In this document: in pieces, positions 34,572 through 44,298 of the stretch
Layout of the letters: the number at the start of each line of letters is the position of its first letter
Position numbering within the stretch: the stretch's first letter is position 1
Notes under the pieces: model-generated
What the model was told of the DNA's origin: nothing
Seen by the model: the letters and a program-made list of their open reading frames with translations, nothing else
The model's database searches: none
Assembly: GCF_022267535.1 (NCBI RefSeq)
Contig: NZ_JAHNZV010000004.1
Location: 1-64,000 of the forward strand
Direction: 5' to 3'
Source of the DNA: Psychromonas antarctica
GTDB lineage: Bacteria > Pseudomonadota > Gammaproteobacteria > Enterobacterales > Psychromonadaceae
DNA: 64,000 nucleotides
Program-made: the position numbers and the translations under genes

Positions 34572-36707
34572 ATGTTACGGAAAACACTATTAGCCCTATC
34601 GATCTCCGCTTTACTTTCTGCCTGCAGCACAACAAGTGAAACGGCCATCAATCAGAGCAAGGTTGCTAAATCAGCCATTTCTTCAAAAATTCATAGCGTA
34701 AATGTTACTCAAGCCAAATCGGCATCTGATAACCACCTCATCTGTAATCAACCTCAGAGCAACAAACCCGCCTGTAACCTGCGTATGTATCAGGTCATGG
34801 TTGAGTCCTTTATTGATGCCGACAGCAATGCAGATTTCGGGACCGCGTACGGAACCAGTCACCATAAAGGTGATATTGCTGGTATTACCGCGTCGCTTGA
34901 TTACATTAAATCATTAGGCATGAATACCGTCTGGTTGACCCCTATATTTGAGTCGGTTGCCATTGAAGGACAGAGTGATTGGATAGACAGACTTGATGCG
35001 ACAGGCTATTTTGCCAGTAATTATTTTAAAATAGACCCTCATTTCGGCACATTAGCACAGGCTAAAGAGTTAGTTAAACAAGCCCATGCAAAAGGTATGT
35101 ATGTCATTTTTGATGGTGTTTTTGGTCATCACAAAGGCAATGTAGTTCCTTCACCAGAAGGACGCTTACCCACCTCAGGAGCGCCTGTCGGTAATGTCGG
35201 TTTTGAAGCAAAATATCCAGACGATCTCGCTTTCTACAAAGAGGTCGCAACCTATTGGGTTAATGAGCTACAAATTGATGGCTGGCGTTTAGATCAAGCT
35301 TATCAAGTGCCGGTTAAAGATTGGGCTGAAATTCGCAAAGCAGTCGAGAAAGCGTCAGCTGCACAAACGTATAAATTAGCAGGCCAAAAAGTTAATCCGC
35401 TTGGCTATATGGTCGCTGAAATTTGGCGCACTGGCGCCAATGATATCGCTCTACAAGGTTATGGTAGCGATAAGGCTCAAGCCCTGCCATCGGCTTTCGA
35501 TTTTCCAGTTCGTTACTCTGTAGTACAAACTTTTGCGGTTGATGAAAATAGCGGCGGCAATCGCCCAGCAACTCATCTAGATGATGGGCTTTTCTCTCAC
35601 ATGGCCTACCCTGAACACGCCATGCCCAACCTTATGTTAGGTAACCACGATCTAGTGCGCTTTGGTGATCTATTGCAGCGTGGTTATATCGCCGATCCTA
35701 AAGATCCTGAATATTGGGATCGCCACAAAGCTGCATTTAGTTTTATGGCCGCTTATAGTGGACCTATTACGATTTATTACGGTGAAGAGATTGGTGATCA
35801 GGTTGATGATTTTGAAGCGAAGTATCAAAACTGTGATGGTGCAAGCGGACTTTGTGATGATCATGTTGCACGTACCAGCGCAAAAATTGAAGGCATAGCG
35901 ACTACTGTTGGCGGTAAAGTCACGGTACTGAATAAACAAGAAGCTGATTTGAAAAATTATGTATCTTCTTTAATGGCGATGCGTGCTGCTAATCCAGCGT
36001 TATACAACGGTAGCCGTACACATATCTATTCAGATGAAAATGTTTATATCGATCGTAAAGATGCAGCCGATGACCACGTTCTGTATTTAGTCAATACGAA
36101 AGGGAAAGAAGCCAAAATCAAGCTCAAAAGTAGTGCGATAGGGAGTGAGGGTGAGCTAACTAACTTATTAGCGAAACAAAATGTTTCCTTAATTAATGGC
36201 CAATATGAAATAACCCTTCCTGGATTTACTGCCGCTTTCTATAAAATAACCTCGCCAACAAAAGCGGGACCAAGCATCAATACTAAAGTAGCAAGTCTGA
36301 CGGGTACAGGTATCCTTGCAAAATGTGATGCCCCTACCGTAAAAGGAAAAGGACCACTTGAAAAAACCATGTGGATCCGCGGTACTTATAAAGGCGGTGA
36401 TGGCTTTAATGCGACACCTACTTCACGTAAGTTCAAGTATAAAGGTAATGGCGTTTACCAAGTTGTTGTTAAAGAGGCTAAGCCCGGCGCATTTGCCTTT
36501 AAATTTGCGGCTGCGGATTGGTCATCGGAATTTGCTGTAGTTAAATCAAAAAGTGTGATTATTGGTCAAGAGCAGCCAATACAGACAGCATCTGGATATG
36601 GTACTGAATCACCGATTACCATTCCTGAAGCGGGCACCTATGTGTACAGCTTTAAAGTCGATAAAAGTCTTCATAGCGGTACGATGATGGTCAGCAAATG
36701 TAAGTAA
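34572..36707 (+). CDS. Lipoprotein alpha-amylase (GH13) with C-terminal carbohydrate-binding-like region
   Basis: This outer-surface or periplasmic starch-degrading enzyme has 711 residues. It begins with a lipoprotein signal (lipobox LSAC, Cys18). The GH13 barrel (about 70-470) shows the four regions: DGVFGH, GWRLDQ with the nucleophile Asp (about 241), VAEIW with the acid Glu (about 283) and LGNHD (about 357-360). The C-terminal 110 residues (MWIRGTYKGGDGFNATPTSR ...) look like a starch-binding or SusE/F-like beta-sandwich. It is a single gene with a possible CRP-dependent promoter and its own terminator. Its exact specificity (amylase, cyclomaltodextrinase or neopullulanase) cannot be set from sequence alone. 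Confidence 0.88.
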   Translation: MLRKTLLALSISALLSACSTTSETAINQSKVAKSAISSKIHSVNVTQAKSASDNHLICNQPQSNKPACNLRMYQVMVESFIDADSNADFGTAYGTSHHKGDIAGITASLDYIKSLGMNTVWLTPIFESVAIEGQSDWIDRLDATGYFASNYFKIDPHFGTLAQAKELVKQAHAKGMYVIFDGVFGHHKGNVVPSPEGRLPTSGAPVGNVGFEAKYPDDLAFYKEVATYWVNELQIDGWRLDQAYQVPVKDWAEIRKAVEKASAAQTYKLAGQKVNPLGYMVAEIWRTGANDIALQGYGSDKAQALPSAFDFPVRYSVVQTFAVDENSGGNRPATHLDDGLFSHMAYPEHAMPNLMLGNHDLVRFGDLLQRGYIADPKDPEYWDRHKAAFSFMAAYSGPITIYYGEEIGDQVDDFEAKYQNCDGASGLCDDHVARTSAKIEGIATTVGGKVTVLNKQEADLKNYVSSLMAMRAANPALYNGSRTHIYSDENVYIDRKDAADDHVLYLVNTKGKEAKIKLKSSAIGSEGELTNLLAKQNVSLINGQYEITLPGFTAAFYKITSPTKAGPSINTKVASLTGTGILAKCDAPTVKGKGPLEKTMWIRGTYKGGDGFNATPTSRKFKYKGNGVYQVVVKEAKPGAFAFKFAAADWSSEFAVVKSKSVIIGQEQPIQTASGYGTESPITIPEAGTYVYSFKVDKSLHSGTMMVSKCK

Positions 36708-36729
36708 CCCCACATCTACACTATTAAGA

Positions 36730-36764
36730 AGGCCGTGGTGGGAACCCATCACGGCATTTTTTAT
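36730..36764 (+). terminator. Terminator after the amylase gene
   Basis: GCCGTGGTGGG pairs with CCCATCACGGC (one G-T pair) around an AA loop, followed by a T-rich run. Confidence 0.88.
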
Positions 36765-36779
36765 TTATCCGTTAATATC

Positions 36780-36977
36780 TAACCTCAGCTCGGGTTAAGC
36801 AAAACGATACAATACCGTTATTTACGCGGATTTCAGCGTTAAATAATCTACCAATAACCAGTTATTGCTACAATGATTCGCCTTGAACTACGCAAAACTA
36901 ACGATACAGTATATTGTAAAATTTTAACTAATTGATATTTATGTCAATTACGTTTCCATTATCCCGAGTTGAGGTTA
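36780..36977. mobile_element. MITE-like element with 17-bp inverted ends
   Basis: TAACCTCAGCTCGGGTT (36780-36796) is matched by its inverted copy at 36961-36977 (TAACCTCAACTCGGGAT on the other strand), 15 of 17 identical, enclosing 164 bp of non-coding DNA. The size and structure fit a miniature inverted-repeat element. Confidence 0.5.
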
Positions 36978-37031
36978 TCTAAAAATAGACCTCAGGATGC
37001 AGATTGATAGCTTGCGGATAAGTAGCTGCAC

Positions 37032-39149
37032 CTACTTTCCTTTTGCCTGCTGTATCGCCGTAAGCACCGAATCGCTGCTTAAAATAGTTGCCAATGGGAT
37101 GCCTTGCTCAGCGCCTGGGCCATAAACAATATTAAAGGGCACACCAAAACGCCCGTAAGATTGCAGATACTCAGTGACATCCTTCGAGGCGTGCGTCCAA
37201 TCTCCTTTCATAGTGATAGTACCTTCATTTTGGAGTGCGCTATACACAGGATCTTGTAACAATACTCCAATTTTATTTGCCTTGCAGGTCACGCACCAGT
37301 CAGCAGTGACATCCACAAAGACCACATGCCCGAGCTTAACTTGTTGCGCTATCTGCTGGCTATCCAAAGGTACCCACTGCAGTTCCGGCAAATGTGCGGC
37401 CCATCGATTAGCGCTTAAGCGGGTAACAAATGTAATGGCAAGGCTACTGACTAAAATAGTAGCCAGAACAATTAGTAATACTTTTTTGCCACGCTTTGTA
37501 CCTATTAAGAACAATAATAAAAGCGTCAACAATAGGGCGATTGAAAGAGTCGCCGTGTTACCAATAAAACTACTTAATAAACTTAATAACCAGTAACTGG
37601 TGATTAACATCATTAAAGCAAAAATAGTTTTAATCGTGTTCATCCACTGCCCCGGTTTGGGTAGCCACAGAACAAGTGCTGGAAAGACAGCAATCAATAA
37701 CCAAGGTAAGGCCATACCCAGCCCTAACGCTGTAAAAATCAAGCACAACTGCAATGCGCTTCCACCTAAAGCAAAGGCGACAGCAGTGCCTAAAAATGGC
37801 GCGCTGCAAGGCGTAGCCAGTAATGTTGCAAACATCCCCTGCAGAAAGTGTCCGAGATAGGAGTGCGATCCTTTACTCGCCAACCAAGTTTGCATAACCG
37901 TGGGCAACTGTATTTCAAATAATCCGAGCATGTTAGCGGCGAATAAAGCGGTGACCACAACCATTACAGCAATAAAATAAGGGCTTTGAAATTGAATTCC
38001 CCAGCCCAGTGCCTCACCTGAAAACTTGAGGAGTAATAAAAAAACGGCCAATAACCAGAACGAAGTTAAAATACCCAAAGACGAGGCTATAAATTGTCGG
38101 CGAATTTGTTTACGTTCAATGCCGTGTGCCGAGAGAATGCTACTTAATTTCATCCCCAACACAGGTAAAACACAAGGCATAATATTTAAGATAAGCCCGC
38201 CGACTAAAGCAAAAATAAAGATCGACAGTAAGCTATTAGAACCGTTCAGTACAAGTTGATCGGTTGGCTGGCTAACAAACTCCACCGCCAAATCTTTATC
38301 AATCACGGTGACATTTAATAATTTATTATTTAAATCAACCCGTCCTGACCAGCTACTGACAGCCACTTGCGCATTAATTTGATCACCCGAAAAGGTTATT
38401 TTAGGGGCTGAAAAGTTAACACCATCAAGCTCACTATCTGATGAATCAATAAAAATATCCGGTAATTGCCAACCCAACTTGTTCTCTACTTGTACAATAA
38501 GTATCTGCTTTTGATTGTCCCAAGCGGATCGAAAACCGCTGATTGTAGAGCTAGTTTCTCTCTTTTCAATTGCCTGCCTATCTATTTTCATGGGCACCGC
38601 ACCCACGGCTTGATTATAAGTGAAAAGTGCGTCGCTATTCATTAACAAGTGGCTAGGTGTAAAGTTCAATTCAATGTCGTAGTCACTCAATACGCAGATA
38701 TTAGTACATGAGGCGATGGTTAACCGACCTTTTAACCGCACTGGCTTTACTACATCCTGCACATACAGCGTAAGCGGAAAGTTTATCACGCCCTTATAAC
38801 CTAAGGTTTCTACCCCGAGTACAGGATAACGTTTGGGGGCCGGCCATCCCCAAACAACATCGTCAATATTGGTTGACGGCGAGAAATCAAAAGCGGGAGC
38901 GACTCCCCCATCACCTGGCGAGCGCCAATAAGTTTTCCAGTCATCTTCCAAACGCAGTTGTAAAACGCCATTAACGGTCTGTAATAATGGATCGCTCTGC
39001 CCTGTTAACTGCATTTGCACGGAAACAGGTGGATGGTTGGGATTAATTAACCAACCTGTTGAGCTTTGTTCGCGAGCCTGGGCAAGCGAACTAAAAAAGA
39101 TAACAATCAACAATGCACTGACTGCAATGGAATGAATAAATCTGTTCAA
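37032..39149 (-). CDS. DsbD/ScsB-like thiol:disulfide interchange protein
   Basis: This membrane electron-transfer protein passes reductant from cytoplasmic thioredoxin to periplasmic partners. The 705 residues include a signal peptide (about 1-25), a periplasmic DsbD-N-like domain (to about 290, with DDWKTYWRSPGDGG and a CTNIC pair), eight or so membrane segments with the redox Cys in NIMPCVLPVLG and ATPCSAPFLG, and a C-terminal thioredoxin-fold domain (VTADWCVTCKANK). The N-terminal domain resembles ScsB rather than classical DsbD. The start is TTG at 39149 with GGAG eight bases upstream. It is a single gene; a role in copper tolerance is possible from ScsB homology. Confidence 0.88.
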   Translation of the reverse strand: MNRFIHSIAVSALLIVIFFSSLAQAREQSSTGWLINPNHPPVSVQMQLTGQSDPLLQTVNGVLQLRLEDDWKTYWRSPGDGGVAPAFDFSPSTNIDDVVWGWPAPKRYPVLGVETLGYKGVINFPLTLYVQDVVKPVRLKGRLTIASCTNICVLSDYDIELNFTPSHLLMNSDALFTYNQAVGAVPMKIDRQAIEKRETSSTISGFRSAWDNQKQILIVQVENKLGWQLPDIFIDSSDSELDGVNFSAPKITFSGDQINAQVAVSSWSGRVDLNNKLLNVTVIDKDLAVEFVSQPTDQLVLNGSNSLLSIFIFALVGGLILNIMPCVLPVLGMKLSSILSAHGIERKQIRRQFIASSLGILTSFWLLAVFLLLLKFSGEALGWGIQFQSPYFIAVMVVVTALFAANMLGLFEIQLPTVMQTWLASKGSHSYLGHFLQGMFATLLATPCSAPFLGTAVAFALGGSALQLCLIFTALGLGMALPWLLIAVFPALVLWLPKPGQWMNTIKTIFALMMLITSYWLLSLLSSFIGNTATLSIALLLTLLLLFLIGTKRGKKVLLIVLATILVSSLAITFVTRLSANRWAAHLPELQWVPLDSQQIAQQVKLGHVVFVDVTADWCVTCKANKIGVLLQDPVYSALQNEGTITMKGDWTHASKDVTEYLQSYGRFGVPFNIVYGPGAEQGIPLATILSSDSVLTAIQQAKGK

Positions 39150-39225
39150 TTAGAAATCTCCAAATAATAAAAAATAGCGTGTTCACCCCACGAGGTGACT
39201 AGAAATAATCTAAACAGCACATAGA

Positions 39226-39450
39226 TATGCCCCATGTTACTTCAAGATGCAAAATCAGCAAGCCAAATTGCACCTCGCTGCGAGGTATAAAATGGCAGTA
39301 CAGTCGTTCGTTAAGGTTATAGAACGACACCGACGGGTGCGATTTGCCTTGCCCTGCAAAGACTCAGTTTGAAAGCCCCCCTGATGTGATTCCTTATTCG
39401 GATCTCTGGGCAGAGTTCCTACTAAAGCATATTCAAGCATCATGAATATA
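39226..39450. mobile_element. MITE-like element, dispersed family copy 1
   Basis: The left end, TATGCCCCATGTTACTTCAA then GATGC (39226-39250), is answered by an imperfect inverted right end at 39427-39450 (TATATTCATGATGCTTGAAT then ATGC on the minus strand). The 225-bp element has no credible gene. Similar ends occur at 33838, 39554 and 62870-63090. Confidence 0.6.
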
Positions 39451-39553
39451 GAAATGGCCCCTCCCCCCATTTACGTAATTTGAGTTTGTCTGCTATAATT
39501 AGTAAGTTCTTTAAATTCCTTGTTATGTGCAAGAATTATTTATTATATGCGTC

Positions 39554-39690
39554 TATATCCATGTTACTGCAAAGTGAGCAGACTGAATATACTTAGCTGC
39601 TAGGCATAAAATTGCATTATAGTGATTCTACATTAAGGTTTTACAACGATGCAGATACGTACAATTGGGCTTGTCCTACGGAGGTTCAAA
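39554..39690. repeat. Diverged copy of the same MITE-like family
   Basis: TATATCCATGTTACTGCAAA (39554-39573) begins a stretch that aligns by eye with the element at 39226: an AGG-ATAAAAT-GCA-TA-AGT block, a TTAAGGTTTTA block and AATTGGGCTTG. Its right end is not clear. The 713-bp gap 39150-39862 is mostly made of these two copies. Confidence 0.5.
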
Positions 39691-39862
39691 ATAAATAGTG
39701 ATTTGACACAAGATAGGTGAAAAATCCGTCTAGATCTGCATATTATCCATACCACTGACTTGTACATGAGTATGGTTCACATTATCGTTAGCTTTTGCTA
39801 TCTAGAGCATCACAGCAACGCTATCATCAATACACGTTATTTCAGCAGGCTTAGAATTATAT

Positions 39863-41638
39863 ATGTCGCTATTGTCACTCATTCTACTGATAACTTTCCT
39901 CATTACGGCCTGTCGATTACTGATAATTGAGCGTAAGTACCGGAAGATCAATAAAATACACCAGCATTTGCAGACACTTGTAAATAGCATCCCGGATCTC
40001 ACTTGGGTTAAGGATAAAGACTCACGATTTTTATTTGTTAATACGCAATTTTCTAAAGCATTTGGTCTGACCACAGAAGAAATTATCGGTAAGACAGACT
40101 TTGATCTCAGTTCCGATCCGGAGAAAGCGCAAGGTTACTACCAAGATGATTTAAAAACCCAGTTGGAACAGAAGAAATTCCATACAGAAGAGCAAATCAC
40201 AGGCACAGATGGCGTGGCCGCTTGGGCGGAAACCATTAAAGTCCCAGTATTTAATGATCAGCACCAAGTTATGGGTACGGCAGGCATGGCGCGGGATATT
40301 ACGCAAAGAAAAAATGCCGAGTATAAATTGATCCATATTGCTTACCATGACGATCTGACTAACCTTCCAAACAGAACCTCTTTTCACATAAAAATAAATA
40401 AGCTACTAAACCTTAATAACTGTGCTGTAGCGGTTATTTTATTCGATCTCAATAATTTTAAAACAATTAATGACAGTTTAGGTCATAGCAGCGGCGACCA
40501 AGCGCTTCTGCAAATATCACAACGATTGAAATCCTTAGTTGATGAGAATACGATCGTCGCTCGATTAAGTGGTGATGAATTTGCTATCGCGCATAACTAT
40601 TCAAAATTAGAAAATTCACTCGAAAAACTGCAAGTTAACCTGCTTCAACAATTTGACATTCCCGTCGCACTGAAAGAGATAAACTACGATATTAGTGCCA
40701 GTTTTGGTGTTGCTGTTGCCCCCCAAGATGGACGTGATTATGAAACCCTCTTAAAACACGCTGATTTAGCCATGTCTCAAGGCAAAAAACATAAGAACAA
40801 ACATTGTGTTTATTTTATCCAGAAATTTGCCGATGAATTACTCCATAAGATGAAGCTATCTAATCAGTTATACCATGCTATAACAAACCAAGAGCTCAGT
40901 TTAGTGTATCAGCCTAAAATTGATTCAAGTACAGAGAAATTGATAGGAAGTGAGGCGCTGCTGCGTTGGGAAATAGAGGATGGACAATGGATTTCACCGT
41001 TCGATTTTATTCCGATTGCAGAGAAGAATGGTTTTATTATTGAATTGGGTAATTGGGTCATAAAAACAGTCCTACAACAAATCAGAAACTGGCTTGATAA
41101 TAAGTTTGAAGTGGTTCCTGTGTCGATCAATGTATCAGCTATTCAACTGCGTCAACCGACTTTTTCTGAGTATCTATTTCAACAACTTGAACGCTATCAA
41201 ATACCAGGCCATTTACTCGAGCTAGAACTGACAGAAGGAGTGCTGATGGAAAATATCGAGCAAACCACTGGTCTACTTAATAAAATACGTAAAAAAAGGA
41301 TAGCAATTAGTATTGATGACTTTGGCACAGGTTATTCCAGCTTATCTTATCTGCCCAAGTTACCGATCGATATTTTAAAGATAGACCGAGCATTTATTAC
41401 CAATATTCATCGTAATATCGATAACCAAAAAATAGTGCAAACCATTGTCAGCCTTGCCAATAACTTTAATCTCTCGGTAATTGCTGAAGGTGTCGAAACA
41501 GCCGATGAACTAACGGCGACAATAAGCTGCGGTATTAACAATATTCAAGGCTATTATTATTCACGCCCACTTGCCGTTTCTGAATTAGAAAAAAGATGGC
41601 TCAGGCATGCAGATAACGAAATCGAGGCATCGCTTTAA
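39863..41638 (+). CDS. PAS-GGDEF-EAL c-di-GMP signalling protein
   Basis: This 591-residue membrane-anchored protein makes or degrades cyclic di-GMP. Order: N-terminal hydrophobic anchor (1-20), PAS domain (about 33-150, WVKDKDSRFLFVN), GGDEF domain (about 160-325, signature written SGDEF in ARLSGDEFAI) and EAL domain (about 335-580) with GSEALLRW, ELTEGVL, DDFGTGYSSL and AEGVET. The catalytic EAL residues look complete, while the GGDEF signature has Ser in its first position, so phosphodiesterase activity seems more likely. It is a single gene behind two MITE-like elements; no strong ribosome binding site is seen. Confidence 0.93.
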   Translation: MSLLSLILLITFLITACRLLIIERKYRKINKIHQHLQTLVNSIPDLTWVKDKDSRFLFVNTQFSKAFGLTTEEIIGKTDFDLSSDPEKAQGYYQDDLKTQLEQKKFHTEEQITGTDGVAAWAETIKVPVFNDQHQVMGTAGMARDITQRKNAEYKLIHIAYHDDLTNLPNRTSFHIKINKLLNLNNCAVAVILFDLNNFKTINDSLGHSSGDQALLQISQRLKSLVDENTIVARLSGDEFAIAHNYSKLENSLEKLQVNLLQQFDIPVALKEINYDISASFGVAVAPQDGRDYETLLKHADLAMSQGKKHKNKHCVYFIQKFADELLHKMKLSNQLYHAITNQELSLVYQPKIDSSTEKLIGSEALLRWEIEDGQWISPFDFIPIAEKNGFIIELGNWVIKTVLQQIRNWLDNKFEVVPVSINVSAIQLRQPTFSEYLFQQLERYQIPGHLLELELTEGVLMENIEQTTGLLNKIRKKRIAISIDDFGTGYSSLSYLPKLPIDILKIDRAFITNIHRNIDNQKIVQTIVSLANNFNLSVIAEGVETADELTATISCGINNIQGYYYSRPLAVSELEKRWLRHADNEIEASL

Positions 41639-41657
41639 CGGCGCCATTATCCGTGAC

Positions 41658-42179
41658 CTATCTGCTAGTGCGCGATTTTGAATTGCTTTTTAAAGGCACT
41701 TTTGCGGCAACAACGATAAATCTGGCGCCTTCTTCACCCGCTTCAACAAAATGGCTTTCTCCTGGTTGAATCAGATGTGTATCTCCGGGGGTTATGATTT
41801 GAGTTATCACTTTCCCCTCTTTATCTATTAACCCAATGGTTAATTGCCCTTCTAGCAGATAGTAAATCTCTTCGCTATCAAGATGGGTATGTAACCCCAC
41901 GCTGGCATTAGGTGCTAAACTTGAATCCATAAATAGCTCGATACTACTTTTTAATAACCCTTCCTGCTTATCAGGCTGTTCGTTATATAACCATTTGCCC
42001 ACTAATTCCCCACTCCCTTGCTGTCCCTTGGGGGCTTCGCTATTTTTATGAGCAGGTAAATAAAGGACATTCGCGATCCCCTCTTTCATCTTAAAACGCG
42101 TACTATTTTCAGCGCATTGTTGAGTATATACAGGAACATCCCCGCTATGAAACGCGTCTTCAGTTAAAATTTTAGTCAT
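41658..42179 (-). CDS. Cupin-domain protein
   Basis: The 173-residue protein has a single cupin barrel: motif 1 GLHTHLDSEEIYYLLEGQ (G..H.H...E......G) and motif 2 DTHLIQPGESHFVEA (H present). These bind a metal ion; the family includes dioxygenases, isomerases and sugar-binding regulators. Convergent with the GGDEF-EAL gene. No specific function can be assigned. Confidence 0.82.
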   Translation of the reverse strand: MTKILTEDAFHSGDVPVYTQQCAENSTRFKMKEGIANVLYLPAHKNSEAPKGQQGSGELVGKWLYNEQPDKQEGLLKSSIELFMDSSLAPNASVGLHTHLDSEEIYYLLEGQLTIGLIDKEGKVITQIITPGDTHLIQPGESHFVEAGEEGARFIVVAAKVPLKSNSKSRTSR

Positions 42180-42282
42180 ACCAATCTCTCTTGTTATGTT
42201 GGTTATAGCAATTTGACTCGTTAGATGCTCTAAGCCGATTTTTATTGTATATTATCCTGCTCATTTACCAATAGGAATCAGA

Positions 42283-42942
42283 ATGAATTATCAAGCTGCT
42301 GTTTTTGATATGGATGGACTGCTTTTAGATACAGAAAGAGTGTGCCAACAAGCATTTCGTGACGCATGCATAAGTCTATCTTTACCTATGTTAGAAGAGG
42401 TCTATTTAGGGATTATCGGCTGTAATGCCGAGGGTATTAAAGAGGTGATTTGTAATGGTTATGGAGCAGATCTTGATTATGAAGCATTACGTGTTGAATG
42501 GATGGGCCGCTATCACCCGATTGTTGAGCAACAAGCTATTCCAGTGAAAGAGGGAGTTATAGCGCTGCTCAACTACTTAAAAGCACAACAGATTCCGATT
42601 GCAGTTGCCACATCAACCCATAAAGAACTGGCCATTACTAAATTAAAATTAGCAGGATTGCTGGAATATTTTGAGCAAATTAGTGCGGGTTGTGAAGTAA
42701 CCCATGGCAAGCCTAGTCCGGAGATATTTCTACTTGCAGCAAAGCGCTTAAATACATTACCGCAACAGTGCCTCGCTTTTGAAGATTCCAGTAACGGCGT
42801 ACGCGCCGCAATGGCGGCCGGCATGCAGGTTTACCATGTTCCGGATTTAGTCAGACCCAGTGATGATATTATCGCCCTAGGCCATACCATTAGTGATTCG
42901 TTAACAGATGCTTTAGATCATCTAAAAGCGCGCAATAATTAG
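42283..42942 (+). CDS. HAD-family (beta-phosphoglucomutase/phosphatase-like) hydrolase
   Basis: This 219-residue haloacid-dehalogenase subfamily IA enzyme has motif I FDMDGLLLDTE (nucleophile Asp9, acid Asp11), motif II ATSTHK, motif III Lys in GKPSPEIF and motif IV FEDSSNGVRAA. The layout with a helical cap between motifs I and II resembles YcjU/YniC/phosphoglycolate phosphatase-like proteins that hydrolyse small sugar phosphates. A binding site AGGAATC precedes the ATG. Substrate unknown. Confidence 0.9.
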   Translation: MNYQAAVFDMDGLLLDTERVCQQAFRDACISLSLPMLEEVYLGIIGCNAEGIKEVICNGYGADLDYEALRVEWMGRYHPIVEQQAIPVKEGVIALLNYLKAQQIPIAVATSTHKELAITKLKLAGLLEYFEQISAGCEVTHGKPSPEIFLLAAKRLNTLPQQCLAFEDSSNGVRAAMAAGMQVYHVPDLVRPSDDIIALGHTISDSLTDALDHLKARNN

Positions 42943-43004
42943 TCGCTATCAGAAAAGGGCTATTCCTAGATTACAAAGAGCGATCTGATTCGATTAACTC
43001 TATT

Positions 43005-43305
43005 TTATTTTTTATCGATCTTAATTAAGCACTGTGCCACCTCTTCTTGGCGTTGTTGTTCTGCTTCCACCACCACGGATCGCTAAGGCAGCTTTTAATT
43101 TGCCATTATTAACAGCCAGTAAAAAGGCCGTAGTCTCCTCGATATCGGCGTGGTAAGTTTTTTAAAACCAGACTGGATGAATGCCTCACCCTCCTGACGC
43201 AGCACATTGTATAGTGAAGGCATCGACATTTAGGAGAGGTAAATAGTGCGAGGTCTGCTCTTTGGTTACTGGGAAGTGACAAGCAACACCATTTAAATTC
43301 AACAT
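43005..43305 (-). pseudogene. Decayed gene, product not recognised
   Basis: An ATG at 43305 with an AGGTGA ribosome binding site opens MLNLNGVACHFPVTKEQTSH..., which stops after about 39 codons. Reading continues in other frames with protein-like sequence (EGEAFIQSGFKKLTTP, then EETTAFLLAVNNGKLKAALA, then VVEAEQQRQEEVAQCLIK to a stop at 43005). At least two frameshifts are needed to join them. I do not recognise the original product. It fills most of the gap 42943-43450. Confidence 0.5.
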
Positions 43306-43450
43306 AATAATCACCTTAGCTGCGCCTATGGTGTTAATTTAGTCGAATAAGTTGAAGATAAATAAAAGGCGTCAACCCTTAACAAAAACCAACATATCGT
43401 TAACATAGCGGTTCTTTAGTTGGAGCTAAATGGTGGCTCTTGTGGAGCTT

Positions 43451-44104
43451 TTATAAACCAATGCTTTCCAAGATATCTAAAAATACCGATTCGCGGTTTT
43501 TACTGGTCAGTGCCGGATATAAACGGCATAAACGGATGGCATTACCAAACTTATCTTTGCCAATCACACTTAACACCCGGGTAAACAGCTGTTCATCGAG
43601 ATGGAATGTTTTTACTGCATGGGTGACGGCATCATCTAGGCTAACATAGGTGACCCCATCAAAATCAAAACTCTCATGTTCACTTTCAATAATGAGTTTT
43701 TCATTAGCGATCACGAGTGGCCATCCTTGGTAATTTATGCGCCCTTGCATCATCTCAAACATGAACCAAGCGCTACGTTTAAATCCTTCAAAAGCACTAC
43801 CCTCCAGTTGCGACTCTGCAAGTTCCTGCTTAGTCCAGTTTGATCCTATGCTGAGGATTTTCTGATGTTTGACTACTAATGCTTTTTTTATTGCATCTCG
43901 ATAGGCATAAAGCGAGCTAAATGCACTACGTTTAATAATCGCAGCACACTCATCACAGCTCGGTAGGCAAATTGGGCTGTGCGTGAGCAAGCTCTCTTCG
44001 CTGTTATATTTCGGAAAGTTGATAATTTGATCTTTAGGCTCGCCACAAAACCAACAGGTGGCACGGTAGTTAAAGGGGATTTCAATAACGGGATAACGGT
44101 TCAT
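43451..44104 (-). CDS. Conserved-looking cysteine-motif protein of unknown function
   Basis: I do not recognise this 217-residue protein. The N-terminal quarter carries two cysteine pairs, CWFCGEP and CLPSCDEC, which could bind zinc. No membrane segment or signal peptide is seen. The rest is mixed alpha/beta with an acidic patch (ESEHESFDFDGVTYVSLDDA). It is a single gene with no informative neighbours. Confidence 0.6.
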   Translation of the reverse strand: MNRYPVIEIPFNYRATCWFCGEPKDQIINFPKYNSEESLLTHSPICLPSCDECAAIIKRSAFSSLYAYRDAIKKALVVKHQKILSIGSNWTKQELAESQLEGSAFEGFKRSAWFMFEMMQGRINYQGWPLVIANEKLIIESEHESFDFDGVTYVSLDDAVTHAVKTFHLDEQLFTRVLSVIGKDKFGNAIRLCRLYPALTSKNRESVFLDILESIGL

Positions 44105-44298
44105 GCTTTTCCATAATATAACGAGAGAAGTGCTAAGGTTACATTTAGTCGCTTAAAAACACCACTTAAGCAGCGCTTAAACCGATAAAAAACTATTATA
44201 ACAACAACCCGATAGGGTTAATAAAGAACTAACTTGAGGACAAAAGTCACGGCGCTCAGATAGCAGAAAGGATTTAAATTTTTAGCGCTGACTGATAT

